Assembly (NCBI RefSeq): GCF_003730115.1
Contig: NZ_RJVP01000001.1
Span: 372,001 to 436,000, forward strand
Source: Pseudomethylobacillus aquaticus
GTDB lineage: Bacteria; Pseudomonadota; Gammaproteobacteria; Burkholderiales; Methylophilaceae
Length of the DNA stretch: 64,000 nucleotides
Direction of reading: 5' to 3'
The number at the start of each line of letters is the position of its first letter. The stretch's first letter is position 1. Made by a program: the position numbers and the translations under genes. Of the stretch, positions 17,024-25,473 are shown in pieces. Under the pieces are notes generated by a model. It had not been told where the DNA came from and made no database searches. It saw only the letters and a list, made by a program, of their open reading frames with translations.

Positions 17024-17230
17024 CTAATGCACATGCCCCATGAAATTGATCTCGGCGGTATTTCCTTCTATACGCTGCCATATCTTTTCATGGAAAAAAT
17101 ACGCTACCGTGTTGAATGCGGGCTCCACGAGAGCGATCGCGCCACCGACCGCCACACTGCCAGTCATGACATAGCCTACGCTGAACGCAACGCTGAAGTG
17201 CACTGCCGCAAATGAAAGTGTTTTTGCCAT
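17024..17230 (-). CDS. DUF2061 membrane protein
   Basis: A 68-residue protein matching DUF2061 along its length: KTLSFAAVHFSVAFSVGYVMTGSVAVGGAIALVEPAFNTVAY then FFHEKIWQRI. Two short hydrophobic helices flank the VEPAFNT segment. Family function is unknown. AGGAG is placed upstream of its ATG. It sits in reverse orientation between aroA and cmk, which are otherwise adjacent in relatives, and shares an intergenic region with cmk that contains two palindromes. Confidence 0.85.
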   Translation of the reverse strand: MAKTLSFAAVHFSVAFSVGYVMTGSVAVGGAIALVEPAFNTVAYFFHEKIWQRIEGNTAEINFMGHVH

Positions 17231-17265
17231 GATGCTTCGCTCCTGTTGTCACAAATTAAATTAGA

Positions 17266-17307
17266 ATGACGTCATCATGCCGGGGTTGGCTTGATTAATC
17301 TAATCAA
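17266..17307. promoter_or_regulatory. Two palindromes between DUF2061 gene and cmk (candidate operators)
   Basis: ATGACGTCAT at 17266-17275 is a perfect 10-bp palindrome. TTGATTA (17291-17297) and TAATCAA (17301-17307) form a 7-bp inverted repeat with a 3-base centre. The second overlaps a possible cmk -35 (TTGATT 17291-17296, then TAATTT at 17314-17319 after 17 bases). The half-site spacing is not that of an FNR box. Confidence 0.4.
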
Positions 17308-17340
17308 TTGTTTTAATTTTATCGATAGATAACAACAATC

Positions 17341-18018
17341 ATGAACACAGCATCCATTACCGTGGTTGCCATTGACGGCCCGTCTGCGTCTGGCAAAGGC
17401 TCGGTTGCACAAAGGGTGGCAAAACATCTGGGTTACGGCTACCTGGATTCAGGGGCCTTGTACCGCATCGTTGCCCATGCCGCACAACAACAGAACGTCT
17501 CGTGGCAGGACGCCGAAGCATTGGCCGCGCTGGCGCGTGGTCTACATATCGAATTCCACGGCGAGGACGTCCTCGTCAATGGACAGGACGTAGGGGACGC
17601 CATCCGCAGTGAGGCCATGGGCAAAGGGGCCTCGGAAGTGGCCGTGCATGGCCCGCTACGCGCCGCCCTGCTGGATGTGCAGCACGATTTCCGTCAGGCA
17701 CCTGGCCTGGTCGCCGATGGCCGTGACATGGCAACGGTGGTGTTCCCGGACGCCGCCATCAAGATATTCCTGACCGCTGCCGTGGAGATCCGCGCAGAGC
17801 GCCGTTACAAACAACTGCTGGCAAAAGGTGCAGCAGCAGACCTCTCCACCATACTGGAAGACCTCAAAGCCCGCGACGCACGCGACCAGCAGCGTGCCGC
17901 AGCGCCACTGGTGCAGGCAGAAGATGCCGTACTGCTGGACACCAGCGCCATCGATCTTGAGCAAAGTGTTGCGCAAGCGATTGAAATAGTAGCGAACATC
18001 AAAACTATTGCGCTATAA
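17341..18018 (+). CDS. cmk: Cytidylate kinase
   Basis: A 225-residue CMP/dCMP kinase. The P-loop AIDGPSASGKGSVAQRVA lies at residues about 10-27, then YLDSGALYR, the insert region, VADGRDMATVVFPDA and the lid segment RAERRYKQL. It acts in pyrimidine nucleotide recycling. It sits directly upstream of rpsA, the usual proteobacterial arrangement. Its stop codon is embedded in a perfect -10 hexamer TATAAT (18014-18019), possibly used for rpsA. Confidence 0.97.
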   Translation: MNTASITVVAIDGPSASGKGSVAQRVAKHLGYGYLDSGALYRIVAHAAQQQNVSWQDAEALAALARGLHIEFHGEDVLVNGQDVGDAIRSEAMGKGASEVAVHGPLRAALLDVQHDFRQAPGLVADGRDMATVVFPDAAIKIFLTAAVEIRAERRYKQLLAKGAAADLSTILEDLKARDARDQQRAAAPLVQAEDAVLLDTSAIDLEQSVAQAIEIVANIKTIAL

Positions 18019-18108
18019 TTACATTTCGAATTACCCCTTGATTTACAAGCGCTTGCGCCTTATTGGCAAGCCAAGCGTCCTGACTTGAATACGGGATGCA
18101 CGTCGGCG

Positions 18109-18138
18109 CCGTGAGCACCTTACGCTCACGGTTTTTTT
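18109..18138 (+). terminator. Terminator-like hairpin in the rpsA leader
   Basis: CCGTGAGC (18109-18116) pairs with GCTCACGG (18124-18131) over a 7-base loop and is followed by seven T. It lies 43 bp before the rpsA start. It may end cmk transcription, or act as an attenuator on rpsA if the rpsA promoter is upstream of it. No -10/-35 pair is evident in the 42 bases after it. Confidence 0.7.
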
Positions 18139-18180
18139 AATTGACCCGCTGCACGGCGGGATTATTTAGGTACTTTTTTA

Positions 18181-19881
18181 ATGACTAACCTTTCAACCCC
18201 CTCCATGGAAAGCTTTGCCGCACTGTTTGAAGAGAGCCTTGAGCGTCAGGAAATGCGCTCCGGTGAAGTCATCACTGCAGAAGTGGTGTCCGTGGATTCC
18301 GATTTCGTCATCGTCAACGCCGGCCTCAAATCCGAGAGCGTGATCGCTGCCAGCGAGTTCCTGAACGACCGCGGCGAATTGGAAGTTAACGTTGGCGACT
18401 TCGTAAAAGTCTGCATCGAATCCCTGGAAGATGGCTATGGTTCCACCAAGCTGTCTCGCGAAAAGGCCAAGCGCCTGGCGGCATGGCTGGATCTGGAAGA
18501 AGCCATGAACGAAGCCCGTGTCATCAAGGGCATGGTCAATGGCCGCGTCAAGGGTGGCCTGACCGTGCTGGTAAACGGCATCCGTGCCTTCCTGCCCGGC
18601 TCCCTGGTTGACCTGCGTCCAGTCAAGGACACCACGCCTTACGAAAACAAGGAATGGGACTTCAAGGTCATCAAGCTGGATCGCAAGCGTAACAACGTGG
18701 TGGTTTCCCGTCGTGCCGTGCTGGAAGAAAGCATGGGCGCAGACCGCGAAGCACTGCTGGCCAACCTGAAGGAAGGCGCAGTGGTCAAGGGTATCGTCAA
18801 GAACATCACCGACTACGGCGCGTTCGTGGATCTGGGTGGTATCGACGGCCTGCTGCACATCACCGATCTGGCATGGCGCCGCGTCAAGCACCCATCCGAA
18901 GTGCTGACCGTAGGTGAAGAAGTTGAAGCCAAGATCCTGAAGTTCGATCAAGAGAAGAACCGCGTTTCCCTGGGCATCAAGCAACTGGGTGATGATCCAT
19001 GGGTCGCACTGAGCCGCCGTTACCCAACCAGCACCCGCCTGTTCGGCAAGGTGACCAACCTGACCGACTACGGTGCGTTCGTTGAAATCGAGCCAGGTAT
19101 CGAAGGTCTGGTCCACGTGTCCGAAATGGATTGGACCAACAAGAACGTGCATCCTGCCAAGATCGCCCAACTGGGTGACGAAGTAGAAGTCATGATCCTG
19201 GAGATCGACGAAGACCGCCGCCGCCTGTCCCTGGGCATGAAGCAATGCCAGGCTAACCCATGGGATGATTTTGCTGCTTCCCACAAGAAGGGTGACAAGG
19301 TCAGCGGTCAGATCAAGTCCATCACCGACTTCGGCGTGTTCATCGGCCTGCCTGGTGGCATCGATGGCCTGGTCCACCTGTCTGACCTGTCCTGGAACCA
19401 GACTGGCGAAGAAGCCATCCGCAACTTCAAGAAGGGCGACGAACTGTCCGCCATCGTGCTGAGCATCGATGTCGAGAAGGAGCGCATCTCCCTGGGCGTC
19501 AAGCAAATGGACAACGATCCATTCAATGCTTACACCACCGTCAACGACAAGGGCGCTGTCGTCAAGGGCACCGTCAAGGCTGTTGAAGAAAAGGGTGCCG
19601 TGATTCAGCTGGACGGCGAAGTTGAAGGTTATGTACGTGCTTCCGAAATCTCCAAGGAGAAGGTCACGGACGTCGCCAGCGTACTGAGCGTGGGCCAGGA
19701 GATCGAAGCACGCATCACCAACATCGACCGCAAGAGCCGCAGCATCAGCCTGTCCATCAAGGCCAAGGACCAAGCCGACGAAGCTGACGTCATGCAAAAG
19801 CTCAGCAATGAGGGTGCCGCTGGCACCACCAACCTGGGTGCACTGCTGAAAGCCAAGCTGGATGGCAAGAACAACGAGTAA
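18181..19881 (+). CDS. rpsA: 30S ribosomal protein S1
   Basis: A 566-residue S1 with six S1/OB-fold repeats, at roughly 21-87, 105-171, 192-260, 277-347, 364-434 and 451-520. The latter four carry the regular [18 protein letters not shown]-type core and end in [10 protein letters not shown] or similar. S1 binds mRNA leaders for initiation on the 30S subunit. Length and repeat number are those of Gram-negative S1. Only a weak TAGG precedes the ATG, as in other rpsA leaders that are autoregulated by S1. ihfB follows after 26 bp. Confidence 0.98.
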   Translation: MTNLSTPSMESFAALFEESLERQEMRSGEVITAEVVSVDSDFVIVNAGLKSESVIAASEFLNDRGELEVNVGDFVKVCIESLEDGYGSTKLSREKAKRLAAWLDLEEAMNEARVIKGMVNGRVKGGLTVLVNGIRAFLPGSLVDLRPVKDTTPYENKEWDFKVIKLDRKRNNVVVSRRAVLEESMGADREALLANLKEGAVVKGIVKNITDYGAFVDLGGIDGLLHITDLAWRRVKHPSEVLTVGEEVEAKILKFDQEKNRVSLGIKQLGDDPWVALSRRYPTSTRLFGKVTNLTDYGAFVEIEPGIEGLVHVSEMDWTNKNVHPAKIAQLGDEVEVMILEIDEDRRRLSLGMKQCQANPWDDFAASHKKGDKVSGQIKSITDFGVFIGLPGGIDGLVHLSDLSWNQTGEEAIRNFKKGDELSAIVLSIDVEKERISLGVKQMDNDPFNAYTTVNDKGAVVKGTVKAVEEKGAVIQLDGEVEGYVRASEISKEKVTDVASVLSVGQEIEARITNIDRKSRSISLSIKAKDQADEADVMQKLSNEGAAGTTNLGALLKAKLDGKNNE

Positions 19882-19907
19882 GTTGTTCAAGAGTTAAAGG
19901 TCTCACC

Positions 19908-20189
19908 ATGACAAAATCAGAGCTGATTGCCAATCTGGCAGCCCGATTTCCGCAACTGGTGGTCAAGGATGCCGAACTTTCGGTCAAAACCATCCTTGAC
20001 GCCATGGCGGATAATCTGGCCACAGGTGAACGCATCGAGATCCGGGGTTTCGGTAGTTTCAGTCTGAACTACCGCCCCCCGCGTCTGGGCCGTAATCCCA
20101 AGACTGGCACCAAGGTGCAGGTACCCGAGAAGTATGTACCGCATTTCAAGGCCGGCAAGGAATTGCGCGAACGCGTCGATCTCGAATAA
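19908..20189 (+). CDS. ihfB: Integration host factor beta subunit
   Basis: A 93-residue HU/IHF-family DNA-bending protein. The segment [19 protein letters not shown] followed by [15 protein letters not shown] is the conserved DNA-binding arm; the R-NPKTG tip with Pro intercalates DNA. The position directly after rpsA is the conserved location of ihfB rather than hupB. Confidence 0.97.
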   Translation: MTKSELIANLAARFPQLVVKDAELSVKTILDAMADNLATGERIEIRGFGSFSLNYRPPRLGRNPKTGTKVQVPEKYVPHFKAGKELRERVDLE

Positions 20190-20240
20190 GCCTATGCACT
20201 TTGTGCAGCGGACGCAGTATTCGCCGCACAACCCCCTATA

Positions 20241-20268
20241 ACGACAGCCTCTGTGCTGTCGTTTTTTT
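20241..20268 (+). terminator. Terminator after ihfB
   Basis: ACGACAGC (20241-20248) pairs with GCTGTCGT (20255-20262) over a 6-base loop, followed by a run of T to 20268. Confidence 0.85.
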
Positions 20269-20346
20269 ATGTCGGCCAGTTCACATCCCCAGTGATGAGC
20301 TACAGCCACGATTAACGTTAGCGCCCGGCTAAGGTAGAATCAGGGC

Positions 20347-20604
20347 ATGCGAGCCACTTATCTGTTTTTCACCGCTGTCCTGTTCATCCTGCTGCTCGGC
20401 TTTGCGCTCAAAAATGCTGACCTGGTCGAACTGCAGTACTACCTGGGATTCAGCTGGCGCGCACCTTTGTCGCTGATGCTGTTGATCACCTTTGGTCTGG
20501 GCATCCTGTTCGGCATCGTCGCCTGTCTGACGCCGCTTATCCGCCAGCGCCGTCAACTGCTGGCCTACCAGCGCGAACTGAAATCCCTGCGCGGCGATAG
20601 CTGA
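20347..20604 (+). CDS. lapA: Lipopolysaccharide assembly protein A (DUF1049)
   Basis: An 85-residue inner-membrane protein with two helices (about 5-22 and 41-63), the conserved FALKNADLVELQYYLG between them, and a basic coiled C-terminus RQRRQLLAYQRELKSL. This is the DUF1049/LapA pattern. LapA works with LapB in control of LpxC stability and LPS supply. lapB follows after 24 bp. Confidence 0.92.
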   Translation: MRATYLFFTAVLFILLLGFALKNADLVELQYYLGFSWRAPLSLMLLITFGLGILFGIVACLTPLIRQRRQLLAYQRELKSLRGDS

Positions 20605-20628
20605 CGCTCACCCCGGAAAGAACCTCAC

Positions 20629-21786
20629 ATGGAATTCGAACTCTGGTGGCTACTGGTATTGCCACTGTTCTTTACGCTGGGATGGCTGGCGGCCCGCGTC
20701 GACATCAAGCAACTGCTGTCCGAATCCAGCCAGTTGCCAGCCGCTTATTTCAAGGGCCTCAATTTCCTGATCAGCGACCAGCATGACAAGGCCGTGGAAG
20801 CCTTCGTGGAAGCGGTGGAAGCCAACGCCGACTCCATCGAACTGCACTTCGCGCTAGGCAGCCTGTTCCGCAGGCGCGGTGAGGTGGATCGCGCCATCCA
20901 CCTGCACCTGAGCCTGCTGGAACGCAAGGAACTGCCAGACCTGCAAAAACAAGCCGTGATCGCCGAACTGGCACAGGACTACCTCAAGGCAGGCCTGCTG
21001 GATCGTGCCGAAGAATTATATAAATCCCTGACCGACAGCCGCTACAAACAGCCTGCGCTGCGTGCGCTGCTGGAGATCTTCGTGCGTGAACGCGAGTGGG
21101 AACGCGCCATCGGCATCGCTACCGAGCTGGAACGCATGTCCGGCGTGCCCTTCCGCAAAGAGATCGCGCAGTACTACTGCGAACTGGCGGTAAAAGCCAT
21201 CCTCAACAATGATAGCGACAGCGCACGCGCCAAGCTGCAACAGGCACTGTCGGCCAATGCCAACTGTGTGCGTGCCAATGTCATGCTGGGCGAAATCGCC
21301 GCCACGGCGGGCGAACACGAGCTGGCCATCTCGGCCTGGAAGCATATCGAATTCCAGCAGCCGGATTATCTGGGCCTGGTCGCCAACAAACTGATGGCCA
21401 GCTACCGCGCGCTGGGGCGCATGCAGGAAGGCCTCAATCTGCTCAATACCTACCTGCAAACCTACAAGACGCCCGCCCTGCGCAGCGTGCTGTATGAACT
21501 GACCCTGCTCGAACACGGCGCCGAAAGCGCAGCGCGACTGGCGCGTGACGAACTGGCCAAAAAACCCAGCCTGAAGACGCTGGACCAGCTATTGCAAGCA
21601 CGCGCAGCGCTGGAACAGAGCGCAGACACGCATCTGATGCAGCAGACCGTGAAACTGGCACTGGGCAACCGCAATGCCTACTGCTGCAGCCAGTGCGGTT
21701 TCCGGGCGCGTCACTATCACTGGCAATGCCCGGCCTGCAACACCTGGGAATCCCTGCCCGCAGATCCGGAAGAAAGTAACACATGA
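20629..21786 (+). CDS. lapB: Lipopolysaccharide assembly protein B (TPR and rubredoxin-like)
   Basis: A 385-residue protein with an N-terminal membrane anchor (about 4-20). It is followed by tandem TPR-like helices over residues 40-330 and a C-terminal rubredoxin-type metal site [22 protein letters not shown] (CxxC...CxxC, about 352-372). LapB is the inner-membrane adaptor that promotes FtsH degradation of LpxC. All expected parts are present at normal length. The stop overlaps pyrF by ATGA. Confidence 0.95.
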   Translation: MEFELWWLLVLPLFFTLGWLAARVDIKQLLSESSQLPAAYFKGLNFLISDQHDKAVEAFVEAVEANADSIELHFALGSLFRRRGEVDRAIHLHLSLLERKELPDLQKQAVIAELAQDYLKAGLLDRAEELYKSLTDSRYKQPALRALLEIFVREREWERAIGIATELERMSGVPFRKEIAQYYCELAVKAILNNDSDSARAKLQQALSANANCVRANVMLGEIAATAGEHELAISAWKHIEFQQPDYLGLVANKLMASYRALGRMQEGLNLLNTYLQTYKTPALRSVLYELTLLEHGAESAARLARDELAKKPSLKTLDQLLQARAALEQSADTHLMQQTVKLALGNRNAYCCSQCGFRARHYHWQCPACNTWESLPADPEESNT

Positions 21787-22481
21787 GTCATGACCGCAAG
21801 ATCGTCGTCGCGCTGGACTATGCGGATGCCGCCTCTGCGCTGGCACTGGCCAGTCAGCTCGACCCCCGCCTGTGCCGCGTCAAGGTCGGGAAAGAGCTGT
21901 TCACCGCCAGTGGCCCGCAGCTGATCGAGGCTTTGCATAAGCTGGGGCATCAGGTGTTTCTGGATCTGAAATTCCATGACATTCCGACCACGGCAGGCAA
22001 AGCCTGCGAAGCCGCCAGTCGGCTGGGCGTATGGATGCTGAATGTGCATGCCTCAGGCGGCATCGCCATGATGCAGGCGGCACGCGAAGGCGTATTGCGC
22101 AGTGGACAATCGCCATTGCTGATCGCAGTGACCGTGCTGACCAGCATGGATCAGGATGGATTGAAAGCGCTCGGCGTGCAGCGCAGCGTGGTGGAGCAGG
22201 TGGCGCACCTGGCGGGCATGACGCAACAGGCCGGGCTGGACGGCGTGGTGTGTTCGGCTCAGGAAGCAGCCATGCTGAGAGCACAGCATGATGCCGATTT
22301 CTGCCTGGTCACACCCGGCATACGTCCTGCCGATGCCAGCCTGGACGACCAGTCTCGCGTGGTCACGCCACAGCAAGCCTTGCGCAATGGCGCCAGCTAT
22401 CTGGTGATCGGGCGGCCCATCACCAAGGCCGCCGACCCCTTGCTGGCACTGCAAACCATACAGGCCGGCATCGCCGCCTAG
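21783..22481 (+). CDS. pyrF: Orotidine 5'-phosphate decarboxylase
   Basis: A 232-residue TIM-barrel enzyme making UMP. The IVVALDYAD start, the catalytic [16 protein letters not shown] block (Asp-x-Lys-x-x-Asp, about residues 59-65), LVTPGIRP and the phosphate-binding [15 protein letters not shown] are all visible. It is coupled to lapB by ATGA, as in enterobacterial relatives. Confidence 0.97.
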   Translation: MSHDRKIVVALDYADAASALALASQLDPRLCRVKVGKELFTASGPQLIEALHKLGHQVFLDLKFHDIPTTAGKACEAASRLGVWMLNVHASGGIAMMQAAREGVLRSGQSPLLIAVTVLTSMDQDGLKALGVQRSVVEQVAHLAGMTQQAGLDGVVCSAQEAAMLRAQHDADFCLVTPGIRPADASLDDQSRVVTPQQALRNGASYLVIGRPITKAADPLLALQTIQAGIAA

Positions 22482-22495
22482 TCTGGTTCGGTCAT

Positions 22496-22511
22496 CCCCG
22501 CCTGTGCGGGA
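22496..22511. terminator. Small GC hairpin between convergent pyrF and amiC
   Basis: CCCGC (22497-22501) and GCGGG (22506-22510) form a 5-bp stem over CTGT, inside a GTCATCCCCGC...GCGGGA context typical of dispersed proteobacterial intergenic repeats. There is no T-run, so termination is only a possibility. Confidence 0.3.
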
Positions 22512-22552
22512 CTAGTCTAGCGTTCACTCCGTGTGATGGAACAACTGCGCTA

Positions 22553-23908
22553 TCACTCGCTGGCTACACGCGTGCGTGCCAGCGGCGGATTGCTGGCAAA
22601 GTACTTCTTGATCCCCGACAGGATGGAGGCCGCCATTCTTTGCTGGTAAGCCGCATCGTTCAGCTTGCGCTCCTCTTCCGGGTTGCTGATGAACGCCGTT
22701 TCCACCAGGATGGACGGAATATCTGGTGATTTCAGCACCGCAAAACCGGCTTGTTCCACATGCGGTTTATGCAGGGTGTTGATCTCGCCGATGTGACCCA
22801 GCACGGATTTCCCCAGTTTCAGGCTGTCATTGATGGTGGCGGTCTGTGACAGATCCAGCAGGGTACGCGCCAGATAAGGGTCTTTCACATCCAGATTCAC
22901 ACCGCCTATCAGGTCCGATTCATTTTCCTTGTTGGCCAGATAGCGCGCCGACGCACTGGTGGCCCCGCGCTCAGACAAGGCAAACACCGATGAGCCACGC
23001 GCTTCCGGCCGTGTGAAGGCATCTGCGTGTATGGAAATGAACAGGTCTGCCCTGAGTTTGCGTGCCTTGACCACGCGGCCATGCAGCGGAATGAAGTAAT
23101 CACCATCACGCGTCAGCACGGCACGCATATTGGGCTCGGCATCGATGAGCGCTTTGAGCTTTTTTGCGATCGCCAGCGTGATGTGCTTTTCATGCGTGCC
23201 GGTAGCACCACGCGCGCCCGGGTCTTCCCCACCATGCCCGGCATCCAGTGCGATGGTGATCAGCCGTGGATCGGTTTTGTTCTGCACTACCGGAGGCGTG
23301 ACGGCAGGCGGGACGGAGGCAGGGACTTCGGCGGCTGGCGCAGCGTTGGCCACCGTGGGTTCAGTTGAGGCAGGAGTGCTGGCGACTTCCGCCGCAGCGG
23401 CTGCGTCCACACCAGCAGCAGGACCAAGGACAGGGTCCAGCACAGCGCCAGGACTGGTGGCACTGCCGCCCTTCTCCAGCTGCTGCAGCATGGCCATCAG
23501 AGGGTCGTGTTCAGGGTAGATATCCAGCACCAGCCTATGCTTGTATTCACCGGCTGGTGGCAATTGCGACAGCTGCGGCTTGATCTCGGCCTTCAGGTCG
23601 ATGACCACACGCACCACGCCAGGCTTGAAGTTACCCAGACGGATCTGCTGGATATAAGGATCGTTCTGCTGGACTTTTTCAGGCAGGGATTTGAACACTG
23701 CATCCAGCTCCACACCGTCCAGATCCAGGACCAGACGCTCGGGATTGCTGAGGCGCGTCATGGTGTGACTGAGCGGCTGCGCAGCTTCCAGTGTGATGCG
23801 GGTGTAATCCGCGGCTGGCCAGACACGCGTCGCGATGAGCTTGTCTGCTGCAAACGCGGTGTGTTGCATCAGCAACAGCAGCAAGACAAGGATTCTAGTC
23901 ATGGACAA
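22553..23908 (-). CDS. amiC: N-acetylmuramoyl-L-alanine amidase, AmiC type
   Basis: A 451-residue exported amidase that cleaves septal peptidoglycan. Signal peptide (residues 1-20, FAA cleavage), N-terminal AMIN domain (about 25-130), and an Ala/Pro-rich linker (about 145-215). Then the Amidase_3 catalytic domain with the zinc ligands in IALDAGHGGEDPGARG (about 222), the E in THEKHITLAIA, H in FISIHADAF and the catalytic Glu in ILVETAFISNPEEE. The start lies 14 bases inside the end of tsaE, the usual tsaE-amiC pairing. Confidence 0.95.
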   Translation of the reverse strand: MSMTRILVLLLLLMQHTAFAADKLIATRVWPAADYTRITLEAAQPLSHTMTRLSNPERLVLDLDGVELDAVFKSLPEKVQQNDPYIQQIRLGNFKPGVVRVVIDLKAEIKPQLSQLPPAGEYKHRLVLDIYPEHDPLMAMLQQLEKGGSATSPGAVLDPVLGPAAGVDAAAAAEVASTPASTEPTVANAAPAAEVPASVPPAVTPPVVQNKTDPRLITIALDAGHGGEDPGARGATGTHEKHITLAIAKKLKALIDAEPNMRAVLTRDGDYFIPLHGRVVKARKLRADLFISIHADAFTRPEARGSSVFALSERGATSASARYLANKENESDLIGGVNLDVKDPYLARTLLDLSQTATINDSLKLGKSVLGHIGEINTLHKPHVEQAGFAVLKSPDIPSILVETAFISNPEEERKLNDAAYQQRMAASILSGIKKYFASNPPLARTRVASE

Positions 23909-24362
23909 ATTCTGCCAGACATTGCCGGCCAGGACCAGAATTGGCGGTTAAACCAATTTCCCTGCCCTCGCCCTCCAAACTCAAGCTGACATCGATATCT
24001 GCGGCCGGCAGCAAGGCACTGGCGCGCTGCGGCCATTCCACCAGGCACAGGGACTGGGCATTGAAATAGTCGCGAAAGCCAGCCGATTCCCACTCTTCTG
24101 CGTCGTTGAAGCGGTACAGATCGAAATGGTAGACCGGCATGTCGGCGATCAGATAAGGTTCGACCAGCGTGTAGGTCGGGCTCTTGACCTTGCCAGCATG
24201 GCCGAGAGCGCCAAGCAGCGCCCGCACCAGCGTGGTCTTGCCGGCACCAAGGTCGCCATGCAGGTAGATGGTGAGGCCAGGGCGGACGATACGCGCCAGC
24301 GCTGCGCCCAGGGCCAGCGTGGCTGCTTCGTCCTTCAGAATACGTGTAAACTCTTGCGCCAT
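23895..24362 (-). CDS. tsaE: tRNA threonylcarbamoyladenosine biosynthesis ATPase TsaE
   Basis: A 155-residue P-loop protein: YLHGDLGAGKTTLVRALLGALG (Walker A, about 34-45), SPTYTLVEPY, FDLYRF and the Trp in LVEWPQR are the TsaE signatures. It partners TsaD/TsaB in making t6A37 in tRNAs. Overlaps amiC by 14 bases. Its ATG abuts the queG ATG of the other strand, as CAT|ATG, with no base between. Confidence 0.95.
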   Translation of the reverse strand: MAQEFTRILKDEAATLALGAALARIVRPGLTIYLHGDLGAGKTTLVRALLGALGHAGKVKSPTYTLVEPYLIADMPVYHFDLYRFNDAEEWESAGFRDYFNAQSLCLVEWPQRASALLPAADIDVSLSLEGEGREIGLTANSGPGRQCLAEFVHD

Positions 24363-25442
24363 ATGGAGGATAACGACTTAATCCAGCTTGCAGCCGACAT
24401 CAAACGCTGGGGCATTGCGCTCGGCTTCAGCCAGGTTGCGATTACGGACACCGATCTGTCTTTCGCGGAACAGCGGCACCAGGCGTGGACAGCCAAAGGC
24501 TACCATGGCGAGATGGATTATATGGTAAAACACGGCACCAAACGCACGCGGCCGGATGAATTGGTGCCGGGCACACGCCGCGTGATCTCGGTACGCATGG
24601 ATTATCTGCCACCACAGGCACGTGACAGCCAGCAAGTACTGGACGACCGCTCACGCGCTTATATCTCGCGCTATGCACTGGGCCGCGATTACCACAAAGT
24701 GATGCGCGCGCGTCTGCAGAAACTGTGCGAGCGCATCAACAGCCAGATCGGCAGCTTTGCTTACCGGGTGTTCAGCGACAGTGCGCCGGTGCTGGAAGTC
24801 GAACTGGCCCAGAAAGCCGGCCTGGGTTGGCGCGGCAAACACACCTTGCTGCTTTCGCGCGAAGGCGGCTCCTGGTTCTTTCTGGGCGAGATCTACACCG
24901 ATCTGCCACTGCCCATCGATACGCCTGGCCAGAACCATTGCGGCAGTTGCAACGCCTGCCTGGACGCATGCCCGACCGGCGCCATCGTGGCACCATACGA
25001 AGTGGACGCACGCCGCTGTATCTCCTACCTTACCATCGAGCTCAAAGGCAGCATCCCGGAAGCACTGCGCCCGTTGATCGGCAACCGTGTGTATGGCTGT
25101 GACGACTGCCAGCTATGCTGCCCCTGGAACAAATTCGCCAAACTCACGCCGCAGCAGGACTTTCAGGTGCGGCATGGGCTGGACGACGTGAGTCTGGTCC
25201 AGCTGTTCATGTGGGACGAGCCAGAGTTCAACAGCAAGATGGCCGGCAGTGCCATCTATCGCATCGGTTACCTGCAATGGCTGCGCAATCTGGCTGTGGG
25301 TCTGGGCAATGCCGAAACCACGCCAGAGGTCGTTTCTGCCCTGCAAAGCCGTGCGGATAGTGACGATGACACCCTGCGCGAACACGTGCGCTGGGCACTG
25401 GCTCAGCATCACACGAGACAAGCCGTCAACAGCCCGCTATAA
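24363..25442 (+). CDS. queG: Epoxyqueuosine reductase
   Basis: A 359-residue cobalamin- and Fe-S-dependent enzyme for the last step of queuosine synthesis in tRNA. The ORF is open upstream through the tsaE antisense, but homology begins at MEDNDLIQLAADIKRWGIALGF, so ATG 24363 is used. Two ferredoxin-type clusters are visible: CGSCNACLDACPTGAI (about 195-210) and CDDCQLCCPWN (about 247-257). No Shine-Dalgarno is evident upstream of the ATG, where the DNA codes for tsaE. Confidence 0.95.
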   Translation: MEDNDLIQLAADIKRWGIALGFSQVAITDTDLSFAEQRHQAWTAKGYHGEMDYMVKHGTKRTRPDELVPGTRRVISVRMDYLPPQARDSQQVLDDRSRAYISRYALGRDYHKVMRARLQKLCERINSQIGSFAYRVFSDSAPVLEVELAQKAGLGWRGKHTLLLSREGGSWFFLGEIYTDLPLPIDTPGQNHCGSCNACLDACPTGAIVAPYEVDARRCISYLTIELKGSIPEALRPLIGNRVYGCDDCQLCCPWNKFAKLTPQQDFQVRHGLDDVSLVQLFMWDEPEFNSKMAGSAIYRIGYLQWLRNLAVGLGNAETTPEVVSALQSRADSDDDTLREHVRWALAQHHTRQAVNSPL

Positions 25443-25473
25443 TCCGCCGCTTCAATTACTTAGGCCGCATTCC

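Noticed and set aside
17291-17307. FNR box TTGAT...ATCAA upstream of cmk
   Set aside because: FNR needs a 4-base spacer; here the half-sites are 7 bases apart.
18193-19890. Long minus-strand open frame opposite rpsA (565 codons)
   Set aside because: It mirrors the six-repeat rpsA gene, has biased His/Gln/Asp composition, and matches no family; a shadow of codon bias.
24126-24362. N-terminal extension of queG by 79 residues
   Set aside because: It is antisense to tsaE and unrelated to QueG N-termini, which begin at the residue encoded at 24363.
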